Positions 42,216 through 52,600 of a stretch of DNA of 64,000 nucleotides are shown in pieces. The stretch is from contig CAILBC010000045.1 of assembly GCA_903832325.1 (NCBI GenBank), positions 80,297 through 144,296 on the forward strand, written 5' to 3'. Source of the stretch: an uncultured Sphingomonadales bacterium. Lineage in GTDB: Bacteria > Pseudomonadota > Alphaproteobacteria > Sphingomonadales > Sphingomonadaceae. The first letter of the stretch is position 1. Each line of letters starts with the position of its first letter. Below the pieces are notes generated by a model. The model was not told the DNA's origin, searched no databases, and saw nothing but the letters and a program-made list of their open reading frames with translations. A program made the position numbers and the translations under genes.

Positions 42216-42229
42216 AGGCTATTGGTCCT

Positions 42230-45200
42230 TCACACCAGATGGACGCTCGATTGCGTGAAACTGGCCAGTGCCACGTTCTTCAGCGTCAGCACGTCGGTGC
42301 TGTCGAGCGTGATCGCCAGGTCGCTGCCCACTTGCGTGGTTGCGCCCAGCAGATGCGCCCAATCGGCAAACAGGCTGGCATCGAATTGGAGGTGATCGCC
42401 GCCTGCCCCGGTATCGGGGGTGAAGTCGGTCACCGTTTCCGTGCCGAACCCGGCGTGGAACACGAACGTGTCGTTGCCCGCCGCGCCGGTCAGCGTGTCA
42501 CCCGGACCGCCCAGCAGGATATCGTTGCCCGCGCCGCCGGTAATGGTCACCCCGGTGCGCGTGTTGAGATACGTCGTGCCGGTGGTGCGCCCCACATTGC
42601 CCGCCGCATCGGTGCTGGAAACCGCAAAGTGGTGCGATGGCAAGGCGGAAACGCTGCTGGTATACGACCAGGCGCCCGTGCCATCGGCAGTGGTCGTGCC
42701 GATCAGGCTGCCAAAGTCATAGACCGAAATCTTTTCTCCGGCAGCGGTCGTGCCGGTCAGCGTTGCGGTCTTGGCCGTGGCATCGGTGGTCACGTTGATC
42801 ACCGCCGGGATCGATGCCGTTACATCGACGGTAAAAGTCAGCGCGCTGCTCGCCGGCCCGGTGTTGCCGGCGGCGTCGGAGGCAGTGGCCGTAAACGTGT
42901 GGCTGCCTTCGGGCAGGATACCGATCTTGTAATGCCACACGCCACTGGAATTGGTGTTTGCGGTGCCCACGAGCGTGCCATTGTCATAAAGCGAGATGAT
43001 CGTGCCGAGCGCGGCCGTTCCGGTGATCACCTGGCCCTTCTTGTCGTGCGCGGCATTGACATAGCCGTTGAGCGCGACGGCATCGGCCAGCGCCTTTGGC
43101 GCGGCGGGCGCAGCCGCAAAGACCTTGACGATCAGCGCGGTGCTCGCCGGGCTGATATTGCCGGCGATATCGGTGGCGGTGGCAATCAGGCGATAACGGC
43201 CGGTTACCAGCGTTCCCAGCGTGTAGCTCCAGGCGCTGGTGCCGCCGTCGTCGGTGGTGATGGCAGTCGTGGTCGTGCCCAGCTTTACGCCATTGGCATA
43301 GATCGTGACGATCGATCCGTTTTGCGCGGTGCCGGTCAAAACCTGGCCGGCGGTGTTGCGCGCCACATTGACAAATCCGCCGATCGCCGCCGAATCGTTC
43401 AGCCCCGTGGGTGCCGGAACCGCCGTATCGCGCACGATGAAGCTCAGCGCCGTACTCGGCACGCTGGTCTGGCCCAGCGTGTTGGTCGCAGTGGCGGTTA
43501 CGGCGTAGGCGCCCGACGCCAGGTGGCCGATCTTGTAGCTCCACAGGCCGGTCGTGGCATTGGCCGTGGCCGTGCCCAGCAACGTGCCATTGGCATAGAC
43601 CGTAACCGTGCTTCCGGCGGGGGCTTTGCCGGTTACGGTTTGCGATGCCGTATCGTGCCCGGTGCCGACATAGCCGTTGACGATGGCGGCATCGGCCAGC
43701 GCACTGGGCGCCGCGATCGGCGCGGTATCGACAATGAAAGCCAGCGCGCTGCTGGCCGGTCCGGTGTTTCCGGCGGTGTCGGTGGCGGTGGCGGTGAGCG
43801 AATGGCTGCCATCGGACAGCTTGCCCAGGCCATAGCTCCACACCCCGGTCACCGCGTTGGCGTTTGCCGTGCCCAGCCGGGTGGTGCCGTCATAGATGGT
43901 GACGACAGAGCCCACCTCGGCCGTGCCGGTCAGCGACTGCGTGGCGGTATCATGCGTCAGATCGATATAGCCGGCGATGATTGCCGCATCGGCCAGCCCG
44001 GTGGGCGCCACGGGTGCGATCGAATCGAGCGTATAGCTGATGGTGCCGCTGGAGCCGGTGTTGCCCGCCGCGTCGGTGTCCCTGGCCACCAGCGTATGGG
44101 CACCTTCGCCCGCCAGCGTGACCGTGGTGCTCCACGTGCCGTCTGCGCCCACGGTGGCCGTACCCAGCGACGTGCTGCCTTCGTAAACCGTGACCGTGGT
44201 CCCGGCATCGGCCACATCGACCGTTCCGCTGATGGTCTGCGTGGCGCTGTTGGTCAGGCCGCCCGGCGAGGTGATCGCCACCACCGGTGCGATGGTGTCG
44301 AGCATGTAGTTGCCGACTCCGGTGATGGTGCTGTTTCCCGCCGCGTCAGTGGCCTCGACCACCACGGTATGCAAACCCTGTCCCGCCAACGTAAGCGCTG
44401 CGGACCATCCACCGTGGACGTCGACAGAAGCAGTGCCGACAACTGCTGAACCGTCATAGATGGTCACCGTGCCGACAGGCGCTTCAGAGGTAAAGACAGA
44501 GCCCGAGATCGACAAATCCGCGTTTTTGGTCGCACCGCTCGGCTGGCTGGTGTAGTTTATGACTTGTACCGGTGGTGCCCTGTCGAGTGTATAGCTGACC
44601 GCCGTGCTGCTGCCGGTGTTGCCCGCCGCGTCGGTGTCCTTGGCCACCAATGTGTGCGAGCCATCGTCTGACAGCGTGACCGACGTGCTCCACTTGCCGT
44701 CGCCACCCACGGTTGCCGTGCCAAGCGCAGAGCTGCCCTCATAGACCGTGACCGTAGTGCCGGCGTCGGCTAGATCGACCGTGCCGCTGACCGTCTGCGA
44801 CGCCTGGTTGGTCAGGCCGCCCGCCGAGGTGATTGCCACCACCGGCGCGGCCGTATCGAGCGTATAGCTGACCGGGGCGCTGGTGCCGGTGTTGCCCGCC
44901 GCGTCGGTGTCCTTGGCCACCAGCGTGTGCGGGCCATCGCCCGACAGCGTGACCGACGTGGTCCAGGTGCCATCGCTGAGGACAGTTGCTGTGCCGAGCG
45001 CTGTGCTGCCTTCGTATACAGTGACCGTCGTTCCCGCATCGGCCACATCAACCGTGCCGCTGATGACCTGCGTAGCGCTATTGATCAGGCCGCCGCCCAG
45101 GGTGATCGCGACGACCGGCGCTGCAGTATCAAGCGTGAAGCTGCCATCGGACACCGATCCGGCATTGCCCACCAGCGTGCTGGTGACGGTGATCGTGCCA

Positions 45201-48200
45201 TCGGCCAGGCCAGAAAGGTTCGTGGTATAGCTCGATTGCGCCGAAGTGACCGCCACTTTCACCGTCGCGCCATTGTGATCGGTGAAAGTCACTGTGCCGG
45301 TATCGCCTGCGATCATGTTGCTGACCGCAAACGCCACCGCGCTGTCGCCCGCAGCATTCACATAGCCACCGCTGAGCGTGGTGACGCTGGCCACGGGCAG
45401 CGCGTTCTGCTCGGTAATGTCAATGCCGCCACTTCCATCGCTGGCAACGTGGAACAACTGGCCGCTGTAATTTGCAGTCGGATCAAGCTGGAGCGTGTAA
45501 GTTGACCCGTTTTCGCTGACTGTCAGCAGATTGCCGGCGCCCAAACTCGCGCTGCCGGTGCTGCTGAAGGTAACTCCCGCCAGATCGATGATATCGCCAG
45601 TTAAGAAACCCTTGATCGTGTTGGAAATCGTGATTCCTGAATCGATCTTGAGTACCTCAGCAAGTGGCTTGCCGCTGACAGTGTTATTTCCAAATTGGAT
45701 TGCACCGCTTCCGGCCGCGGCGGCGTTGCCGACTTCAAAGGTGCCCTGAGCGATAACTACACCGCCCCTGAATGTGTTTGCACCAGAAAAGGTTACGGTC
45801 TGCGGTGTAGCGATGAATACGACACCAACGTAATTTCCAACTTCCTTGATTACGCCGCCAAAATTTGAACTTCCTGGCCCTTGGATAATCAGGGAGCCAC
45901 CGTTTAACACAACAGAGGTGTTGTTTCCCGCTACACTGATCAGCGACTTGATTTCGCTAGTGGAATCCACGATCAAGCTTGCTGCTGAGCCGCCGCCAAC
46001 CCGGCCTAGCGTTACGCCCGACGAATTGTAGAGCGCGTCAGAAGCCAACTCGATGCTGCCCGCTTCGATATATGTCGCGCCGGTGTAGTTTTGAGGCCTG
46101 GTCAGTTGAAGCACGCCGGCATTTCCACCGGTGCTGTCATCCTTGATCAGCGTACCGGGCAGCTGGGTGCCGCTGCCGCTCAACTCCGCGCCGTCGCTGA
46201 TGAGCCCGGAATAGATGCCATTGGTGCTCTGGTCGAAGACCACCGTGCCGCCATCGAGCGTGATATTGGCGTTGCCCGATGAGACGTTGGCGGTGGTCAG
46301 ATCGAGCGTCGAGCCGACTTCGACATAGGTGCCGCCGGTGTAAGTGTTGCCGGTGCTGGTGACTTTCAGCGTGCCGCTGACCAGCCGTTCGGCGCCGCTG
46401 CCGGTGACATTGCCTGCCCAGACATCGCCGCCGTTTGACGAAAACTGCACTTCTGCGCCGCTGGCAACCGAAATGGCGTTGCCGTTCTTGATCGATTTGG
46501 CGACCACGCGCAGCTTGCCCGCACTCACTGCGATCGTGCTGCCGGCGACGAGCACCAGCTTGCCGGTTGAAATGCCGGTCAGATCGACCAGGCCGCCGGT
46601 GTTGATCGTCAACGCGCCGGTCACTGCCGTGCCGGTTTCGGTGATCGAGCTCGACAGTGTCGATGACAGGTTGGTGGTGGTGTTGCCGATTGTCAGCACT
46701 GCGCTGTTGCTGAAATTGACGACGCTGTTGTTGCCCGCGCTGCTCAGCGCGCTGAACGACTGGCTGGTCGAAAAGGTCAGCGTCGCTTTGGTCGGCTTCT
46801 TCGAATCGCTGAGATAAAGGCCCGTGGTGTTGTTGGCGAAAACGTTCGCCACACCCAGCGTCAGCCCGCCCGAATCGAGCGTGATCGCCCCGCTCGCGGT
46901 GCTTGCCGCACCCAGCGTGACCGTTCCGGAGCCGGCGAAAGTCAGCCCCTTGGTGCCGGTGATCGCAGCGGAGACCGAATCGGTGCCACTGCTGTAAATG
47001 ACGCCTTCACTGCCGCCGAATGCCAAAGTGCCGCCAGTGATGTTGCCACCCTGAAGGATCAGGCCGGCGGCGTTTGTGCCGTCACCCAGTGTCAGCGTCT
47101 GGCCGGTCGCCGTGATCGTGACGCCGCTGTTGACTGTCAGCGCATAGGCGCGCGCGGCGACCGCGAGCGTGGCGCTGCTGGTCTGGCTGACCGTGTCGGT
47201 CGCGCTGGAAACGCGGATGCCACCGGTGGAACCGCCGCCAGTCTGGCTGGCCGTCGCGTTGACGTATCCGTTCGATCCATAGGTCAAAAAGCTGTAGGGG
47301 TTGGTCACCGCGCCGGCATCGGAAATGGCCCACGGCGATACGATGCCGTTGGTCACCGTCGGCGCCGTGCCCGCCAGCAGTTTCAGCGACGCGCTGCCGA
47401 GCACGCTGCTGGCCAGCGGCTGGATCAGCAATGTGGCCGCCCCCATCCGCACCAGGCCGTTGGTCAGCGTGACCGTCAGGCCAGCCGTCCCGGGATTGAG
47501 CTGAAGCAACGCGGTCGAGCCGAAATTGAACGATCCGAACGTCACCGCGCCAGCACTCGTGGTGCTGGTGTTGATCACCGTCAGCCCGCGCTGAACGTCG
47601 GTAACCGTGCCGGACCAGCTGGTGGTGTTGCCGTCGGTATCGAAATAGCTGCCGCTTTGCAGGAAAAACGACCGCGCCGAGCTGAAGCTGGCCGTGGTCT
47701 GGAACGTGCCGCCGTTCAATTCGATCTGGCCGAGCTCGGCCACCGGCACAGTGGTGTTGCCCAGCGCCGCATCGCTCGATACGCTCAGCGTGCCGGCAAT
47801 CAGGTTCCAGTTGCCATAGAACTGGGCATTGCTGCCGGTGGACGGCGCCAGCACCACCGTGCCGTTCGCGCTCGCCGAAGTGTCGTTGATCGTGAAATCG
47901 GACACGCCGGTGGTGTTGCCGATCCCGACGCCGTTGGCGCCGAGCGACACGATCTGCCCGGTCAGCGTAATGTAATGGCCATTGGGGTTGAACGTCGCGG
48001 TTTCGCCGTCGATCGCAAACGGGCGGTTGGTGGTGCCCGAATTGGCGACCGAACTGGTGCCGTCACCCGCCGTTACACCGATTGCAAGCGTTGCGTTGCC
48101 TTCGGTCAGGCTGTTGAAAATGATCCCGTTGGCAGCACGCACGCTGGCGGCGATGTTGGCCGGATCGATCGTATAGTCGGTCGGCGCGGCAGCACCGAGT

Positions 48201-49246
48201 GCGGCATCACTGCCGATGATCAGCGTGCCCGCCAGCAGCGTGGTGCCGCCGGTATAGGTATTGGTGCCGGTGAGCGTGACGGTAAAGCCCTTGTCCGCAC
48301 CCAATTGCAGCACCAGCCCGACGCGCGGCGTGCCCAGCGTGATCGACCCGAAGGCAAAGCTGGTGATCCCGGTAAAGCCGCCATTGCCGTCGATCGTCCC
48401 GGTCGACAGCGTGCTGTCGCTGATCGTGCCGGAAATCGCGATGTTTGCCGCCAGGATATAGCCCGGCAATTGCGCCACGGTGACCGAGCCCGTGCCCGGA
48501 ATCGTGGTCGTGTTGCTGCCTTTGAGGTTCCACTGCGTCGCCAGCGCGATATCGCCGGGCGACAGATAGGGCAGCGCCGCGCCGCCCAGCGCATTGCGAT
48601 AGGCCGCGGCCCAGATGAAATCGCTGTAGAACCCGGTCATCTTGTCGAGGCCAGGCGTCGAAGCGCCAATCGCCCCGGTCAGATTTGCCGCGGTGGTGAA
48701 CAGCAGCGCGCTCTTGTTCTTCAGAATCGAATATTCGAGCCCGCGATAGGGATCGTTGGTCAGCGCGGTCAGCGAAGTCGGGATCGGCAGGCCGGTGGCG
48801 GGGTCGATCGACTGCGGCACGCCGCCATTGAGCGCCAGAACGGTGTTTGCCGCCTGCATCTGCGTCCAGAACTGCGCCGTGGTCAGGCTGGAATAGTTGG
48901 CAACAACATTGACATAGACGGTGGGATTGCTGGCGCCATAAATCGAATTTTTCAGCGCGGTAAACGTGTGATGGCCGTCCAGCAGATAAAGCGCGCCGCC
49001 AGGACCGATCACCACCGGCTCGATATAGGTCTGCAGATAGGCATCGAGCGCCGATGAAGCGAGGTTGTCAAACCCGGCGGTCTTGTAATTGACCTCGGAA
49101 AAACCCTCATTCATCTGGGTCGGGCTAATCGAATTGACCCCGACCGTATACAGCGCGAACTGCCCCGGAACGATGCTCGTCGCCGTGTTCGGATCATACG
49201 CGGTAAACGCCGCCGCAGCCAATTGCCCCACTACCCACACCCCCAT
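42230..49246 (-). CDS. Giant type I-secreted adhesin with N-terminal ParB/Srx-like domain
   Basis: A 2338-aa protein. Residues about 25-240 resemble a ParB/Srx-fold domain (ParBc_2), with LYLLDGHHTFTALKNS (DGHH at 90-93) and, further on, NDPYRGLEYSIL and FIWAAAYRNALGG. Residues about 270-1290 are autotransporter-associated beta-strand (beta-helix) repeats such as GTNTYTGGTTLLAGTLIIGSD. About ten Ig-like (Bap-type) repeats occupy about 1295-2225, with DGxWSYxVT and DAAGNTG motifs. The C-terminus (about 2236-2338) has RTX nonapeptides GGAGNDILLGGPGDTLTG and ends in a hydrophobic tail, the usual type I secretion signal. No Sec signal. Secretion would use the T1SS genes at 54088-59431. Likely a cell-surface adhesin or biofilm protein. 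Confidence 0.88.
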   Translation of the reverse strand: MGVWVVGQLAAAAFTAYDPNTATSIVPGQFALYTVGVNSISPTQMNEGFSEVNYKTAGFDNLASSALDAYLQTYIEPVVIGPGGALYLLDGHHTFTALKNSIYGASNPTVYVNVVANYSSLTTAQFWTQMQAANTVLALNGGVPQSIDPATGLPIPTSLTALTNDPYRGLEYSILKNKSALLFTTAANLTGAIGASTPGLDKMTGFYSDFIWAAAYRNALGGAALPYLSPGDIALATQWNLKGSNTTTIPGTGSVTVAQLPGYILAANIAISGTISDSTLSTGTIDGNGGFTGITSFAFGSITLGTPRVGLVLQLGADKGFTVTLTGTNTYTGGTTLLAGTLIIGSDAALGAAAPTDYTIDPANIAASVRAANGIIFNSLTEGNATLAIGVTAGDGTSSVANSGTTNRPFAIDGETATFNPNGHYITLTGQIVSLGANGVGIGNTTGVSDFTINDTSASANGTVVLAPSTGSNAQFYGNWNLIAGTLSVSSDAALGNTTVPVAELGQIELNGGTFQTTASFSSARSFFLQSGSYFDTDGNTTSWSGTVTDVQRGLTVINTSTTSAGAVTFGSFNFGSTALLQLNPGTAGLTVTLTNGLVRMGAATLLIQPLASSVLGSASLKLLAGTAPTVTNGIVSPWAISDAGAVTNPYSFLTYGSNGYVNATASQTGGGSTGGIRVSSATDTVSQTSSATLAVAARAYALTVNSGVTITATGQTLTLGDGTNAAGLILQGGNITGGTLAFGGSEGVIYSSGTDSVSAAITGTKGLTFAGSGTVTLGAASTASGAITLDSGGLTLGVANVFANNTTGLYLSDSKKPTKATLTFSTSQSFSALSSAGNNSVVNFSNSAVLTIGNTTTNLSSTLSSSITETGTAVTGALTINTGGLVDLTGISTGKLVLVAGSTIAVSAGKLRVVAKSIKNGNAISVASGAEVQFSSNGGDVWAGNVTGSGAERLVSGTLKVTSTGNTYTGGTYVEVGSTLDLTTANVSSGNANITLDGGTVVFDQSTNGIYSGLISDGAELSGSGTQLPGTLIKDDSTGGNAGVLQLTRPQNYTGATYIEAGSIELASDALYNSSGVTLGRVGGGSAASLIVDSTSEIKSLISVAGNNTSVVLNGGSLIIQGPGSSNFGGVIKEVGNYVGVVFIATPQTVTFSGANTFRGGVVIAQGTFEVGNAAAAGSGAIQFGNNTVSGKPLAEVLKIDSGITISNTIKGFLTGDIIDLAGVTFSSTGSASLGAGNLLTVSENGSTYTLQLDPTANYSGQLFHVASDGSGGIDITEQNALPVASVTTLSGGYVNAAGDSAVAFAVSNMIAGDTGTVTFTDHNGATVKVAVTSAQSSYTTNLSGLADGTITVTSTLVGNAGSVSDGSFTLDTAAPVVAITLGGGLINSATQVISGTVDVADAGTTVTVYEGSTALGTATVLSDGTWTTSVTLSGDGPHTLVAKDTDAAGNTGTSAPVSYTLDTAAPVVAITSAGGLTNQASQTVSGTVDLADAGTTVTVYEGSSALGTATVGGDGKWSTSVTLSDDGSHTLVAKDTDAAGNTGSSTAVSYTLDRAPPVQVINYTSQPSGATKNADLSISGSVFTSEAPVGTVTIYDGSAVVGTASVDVHGGWSAALTLAGQGLHTVVVEATDAAGNSTITGVGNYMLDTIAPVVAITSPGGLTNSATQTISGTVDVADAGTTVTVYEGSTSLGTATVGADGTWSTTVTLAGEGAHTLVARDTDAAGNTGSSGTISYTLDSIAPVAPTGLADAAIIAGYIDLTHDTATQSLTGTAEVGSVVTIYDGTTRLGTANANAVTGVWSYGLGKLSDGSHSLTATATDTAGNTGPASSALAFIVDTAPIAAPSALADAAIVNGYVGTGHDTASQTVTGKAPAGSTVTVYANGTLLGTATANATTGLWSYKIGHLASGAYAVTATATNTLGQTSVPSTALSFIVRDTAVPAPTGLNDSAAIGGFVNVARNTAGQVLTGTAQNGSIVTIYANGVKLGTTTTAITTDDGGTSAWSYTLGTLVTGRYRLIATATDIAGNISPASTALIVKVFAAAPAAPKALADAVALNGYVNAAHDKKGQVITGTAALGTIISLYDNGTLVGTANTNSSGVWHYKIGILPEGSHTFTATASDAAGNTGPASSALTFTVDVTASIPAVINVTTDATAKTATLTGTTAAGEKISVYDFGSLIGTTTADGTGAWSYTSSVSALPSHHFAVSSTDAAGNVGRTTGTTYLNTRTGVTITGGAGNDILLGGPGDTLTGAAGNDTFVFHAGFGTETVTDFTPDTGAGGDHLQFDASLFADWAHLLGATTQVGSDLAITLDSTDVLTLKNVALASFTQSSVHLV
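42570..45380. repeat. Tandem Ig-like domain-encoding repeats in the giant adhesin
   Basis: About ten units of roughly 270-310 bp encode Ig-like domains. The most alike carry nearly identical text for VTVYEGS, LGTATV, TLVAKDTDAAGNTGSS and DTAAPVVAIT; those nearer the 3' end (closer to the C-terminus) have diverged to VTIYxGTTLGTA and SHSLTATATDTAGNTGPAS. Recombination among units is likely. Confidence 0.8.
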
Positions 49247-49654
49247 AACGATTAAGGGTTAACGCATATGGTTGCTGTATGATGAATTGATGTCATTGTT
49301 ACAGTCCAGGGGGGTAATTCGCCAAAGCCATCCACCCTTGTTCGCAAGAAGCTGAAACATTGCGTTTTTTCTTTGGAAATACCTGAACAAAAAGATCAGC
49401 AGGCGCCCTGACAATCCTTCGCCTGCGCCGTCCGCAGCAGCAGGCCCAAGTGCGCCCCGGTTTGGGCCCATTTACTTCGCCCCTGCGCCGGTCGGCCGCG
49501 CCGCATCAGCTGCGGCGGCAGGATTATTTGCACTGGCAACTGCGGAACCTGCCGCGCCGTGACGTTGTGCACGCAAACCGGCAAACATTTGCGCAAGGTC
49601 TTGCGCCGGGCTTGACGGCACCACCGCGACAATGTTCGCGCACAAGGACAGGTC
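49247..49654. promoter_or_regulatory. Divergent promoter region between the two secreted repeat proteins
   Basis: 408 bp without a credible gene. The half next to the giant adhesin is clearly AT-richer (49247-49400, with TAACGATTAAGGGTTAACG and a TTTTTTC run), which suits promoters for both genes. The half next to the 1344-residue protein gene is GC-rich with short inverted words around TTGCGCAA near 49590. The plus-strand gene has AAGGA six bases before its ATG; the minus-strand gene has no clear ribosome site. GTTAAC at 49258-49263 resembles a CtrA half-site. Confidence 0.5.
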
Positions 49655-52600
49655 ATGACGACAGCAAACTGGACCGCAATCAGCGGCGACTGGGGCAATG
49701 CAGCAAACTGGTCGGGCGCGGCCGTGCCAACATCAGCCACCGACGCCACGATCGATGCCGCCGGCACATATCAGACCACCATTTCGAGCGCCGCCTCGGC
49801 GCTGTCGCTGACACTCAATGCAGCCGGGGCAACGTTGCTCGACAGCGCAAGCCTGACGCTGGGCGGACCGCTGACGATCACTGCGGGCACGTTCAACCTC
49901 GATGCCGCCGGCTCGATCGGCTGGACGGCCGGGTCAGGGCTGATTGCGGTTGGCGGCGGCGCCACGTTTCATGCCACCGGCACGCACACGCTCGACAACG
50001 TCCAGATCGACATGGGCACGCCGGGCGGGACCACCGACAGCCTGACGTTTGATGCGCTGACGCTGGGCACTGCGGCGTCGGTGTCGTTCATCGGGGGCAG
50101 CGCCTCGGCGGCCAGCGCCTTCCAGCAGATCACCGGGACCAGCCTGACCAACAACGGCACGATCGCCGCCACGCAAAATTATGCCTCGGCGCTGATCTAT
50201 GTGACGACGCTTATCAACACCGGCACGATGAGCAATGCCAGCATGTCGGGCTATACCATCGAAGCGACCGATTTTACCAATTCGGGCCTGATCAACGCGT
50301 CGGGCGGCGGCGGCATCGGCATCAGCGGCTTCAACAACTTTACCAACAACGGCACGATCACCGACAACGGCGGGATTGCGGTTTCGTCGCCCAATTTTGC
50401 CAACAATGGCGCGATCACCGTGGGCGCAGGCAGCTATTTGGCGATCGACGCGCCGATGGGGACTGCCGCGGGCGCCACGGCGCAGACCACCACCGGCACC
50501 GGATCGATCACGCTCACCGGGGCAGGATCGATCCTTGAATTCATCCAGAGCCAGAACCTGGCATCGGGCACGGTCAATCTGACGGGCACCGGCGAACTGG
50601 TGAGCGTGGTCAGTTCGGGCACGAATGCACCCGGCGGCCCGGTTTCAAGCGTGGTCACGCTTGGCGCGGCCGCGACCATCAACCAGACCGCAGGCACCGC
50701 CACGATCAACGCCGCGGGCAATGGCGCCGGGGTGACCGACAGCTTTGTCAACGCCGGCACGATCAACCTTTCGGCCAGCGGCGGATCGCTGGCCGTTACG
50801 ACCACGAGCTTTACCAACAACGGCACGATTTCGGTCAGCAATGGTGACCATCTGATCATCCAGACCGCGCTCTATGGCACCGGCACGATCAACCTTGCCA
50901 CCGGGGCCAGCGCCGAACTGGGCGCTTCTGCGGCCTCATCCGATCTGGTCCGGTTCCAGGATGGCGCAGCCGATCTGTTGAAGCTTGATGCAGCCGCCAG
51001 CTTTGACGCCACAATCAGCGGCTTCAATCTGGGCGATACGATCAATCTTGCAGCATTGTCGGCCACTTCGGCCAGCTGGAGTGCCGGCATCCTGACCGTG
51101 CAGATCGCCGGCGCAACCCCGCTGGTGCTGGCGCTCGCCGGAAACTACGCCACATCGACATTCAACGTGTTCAGCGACGGCGCCGGCGGCAGCAATATCA
51201 CGCTGGGCCAGGCGGTTCCTGCGCCGGCGAGCACGATTGTCAGCTGGAAGACCCCGGTCAGCGGCGCCTGGAGCGGCGCGGCCAACTGGTCGACCGGTGC
51301 CGTGCCGGCCAGCACCAGCGATGTGCAGATTGGCGGTACGACCGCCTATACCGTGACCGTCGATACGACAGCCGCGATCAATTCGCTTGCGCTCAACGAT
51401 GCCCAGGCAACTTTGCAGGACACGCCGGGTTCGGCCGGGCAATTGACGATCACCGGCGCGCTGGCCAACACCGCCGGCACGATTGCGCTGGGCGGCGGCG
51501 CAGGCGGCGGCACGATCAGTGCCGGATCGATCGCCAATGCCGGCACGATCACCGCCGTAACCGCGCTTGACGGCGGGTTGCCGGCCGGCGCCGTCGGCCA
51601 GACGAATGTCCATTTCCTCAATGTCGCAGGCACTTTTGCCAACAGCGGCGTGCTGCGCAGCGATGCCGCCGGCGGGGTGCTGTCCGAAGTGCTGGTAACG
51701 GCGGGTCAATTCACCAACACCGGCACAGTGCAATCGGCCGCCGGAGCGGGCGGCTTTGTCGAGATCAACACGGCAAACGGTTCGAACACCGGGACCGTCA
51801 CGAACAACGGCACTTTCGTTACCACCAATGGCGGCGGCATCGGCGTGATGGCGCCGCTGTTTGTCAACAACGGGCAGATCAACCTGGCCGGCGGCAACGA
51901 CAATCTGGAAATCAGCTCTGCCTATGCCGGCGGGCCGTTCACCGCGCAAACCACCACCAGCGGCACCGGCACGATCACCCTTTCGGGCGCGGGCAGCACG
52001 ATCCGGTTCATCGACAGCCAGACATTTGCCCAGGGCACGATCACGCTTTCGGGGGCAGGCGCCACGATCACCGATGCCACCGATGGCAACAGCATCGCCA
52101 CCCCGTCGACGCTGACGTTCGGGGCACAATCGGTCATCAATGCCACCGCCACTTCGGCCGACATCACCAGCTGGTACAACACTGCCAACCACGTGATCGA
52201 AAACGGGGTGATCAATGCCTCGGCCGCACATGGGCTGCTGACGATTGATCCGGGCCTGTTCACCAACAATGGCACAATCGCGGTGACCAATGCCGATACC
52301 GTAAAGCTGGTTGCCGCCAGCGACGGCACCGGCACGGTTTCGCTGGCCGGGGGCGCCACACTCGAAGTGGCCGCAGGCATGGCCGCAGGCGGCAGCGTGA
52401 GCTTTGCCGATGCCGCTGCCGACTTGCTCAAACTCGATACACCGGCCGCGTTTGCCGCCGTGATCAACGGGTTTGCCCGAGGTGACAGCATCGATCTGGC
52501 CGGTATTGCGGCAACCGCGGCCAACTGGACCGGTGGTGTGCTGGCGGTGCAGCTTGCCGGTGGCGGCGCGCTCGATCTCGCGATGGCCGGGGCCTATGCC

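Noticed and set aside
42083..44449. Long plus-strand open frame (788 codons) opposite the adhesin Ig-repeats
   Set aside because: Its sequence is Arg/His/Gly-rich shadow text created by the repetitive coding strand beneath; no domain, ribosome site or neighbour supports it.
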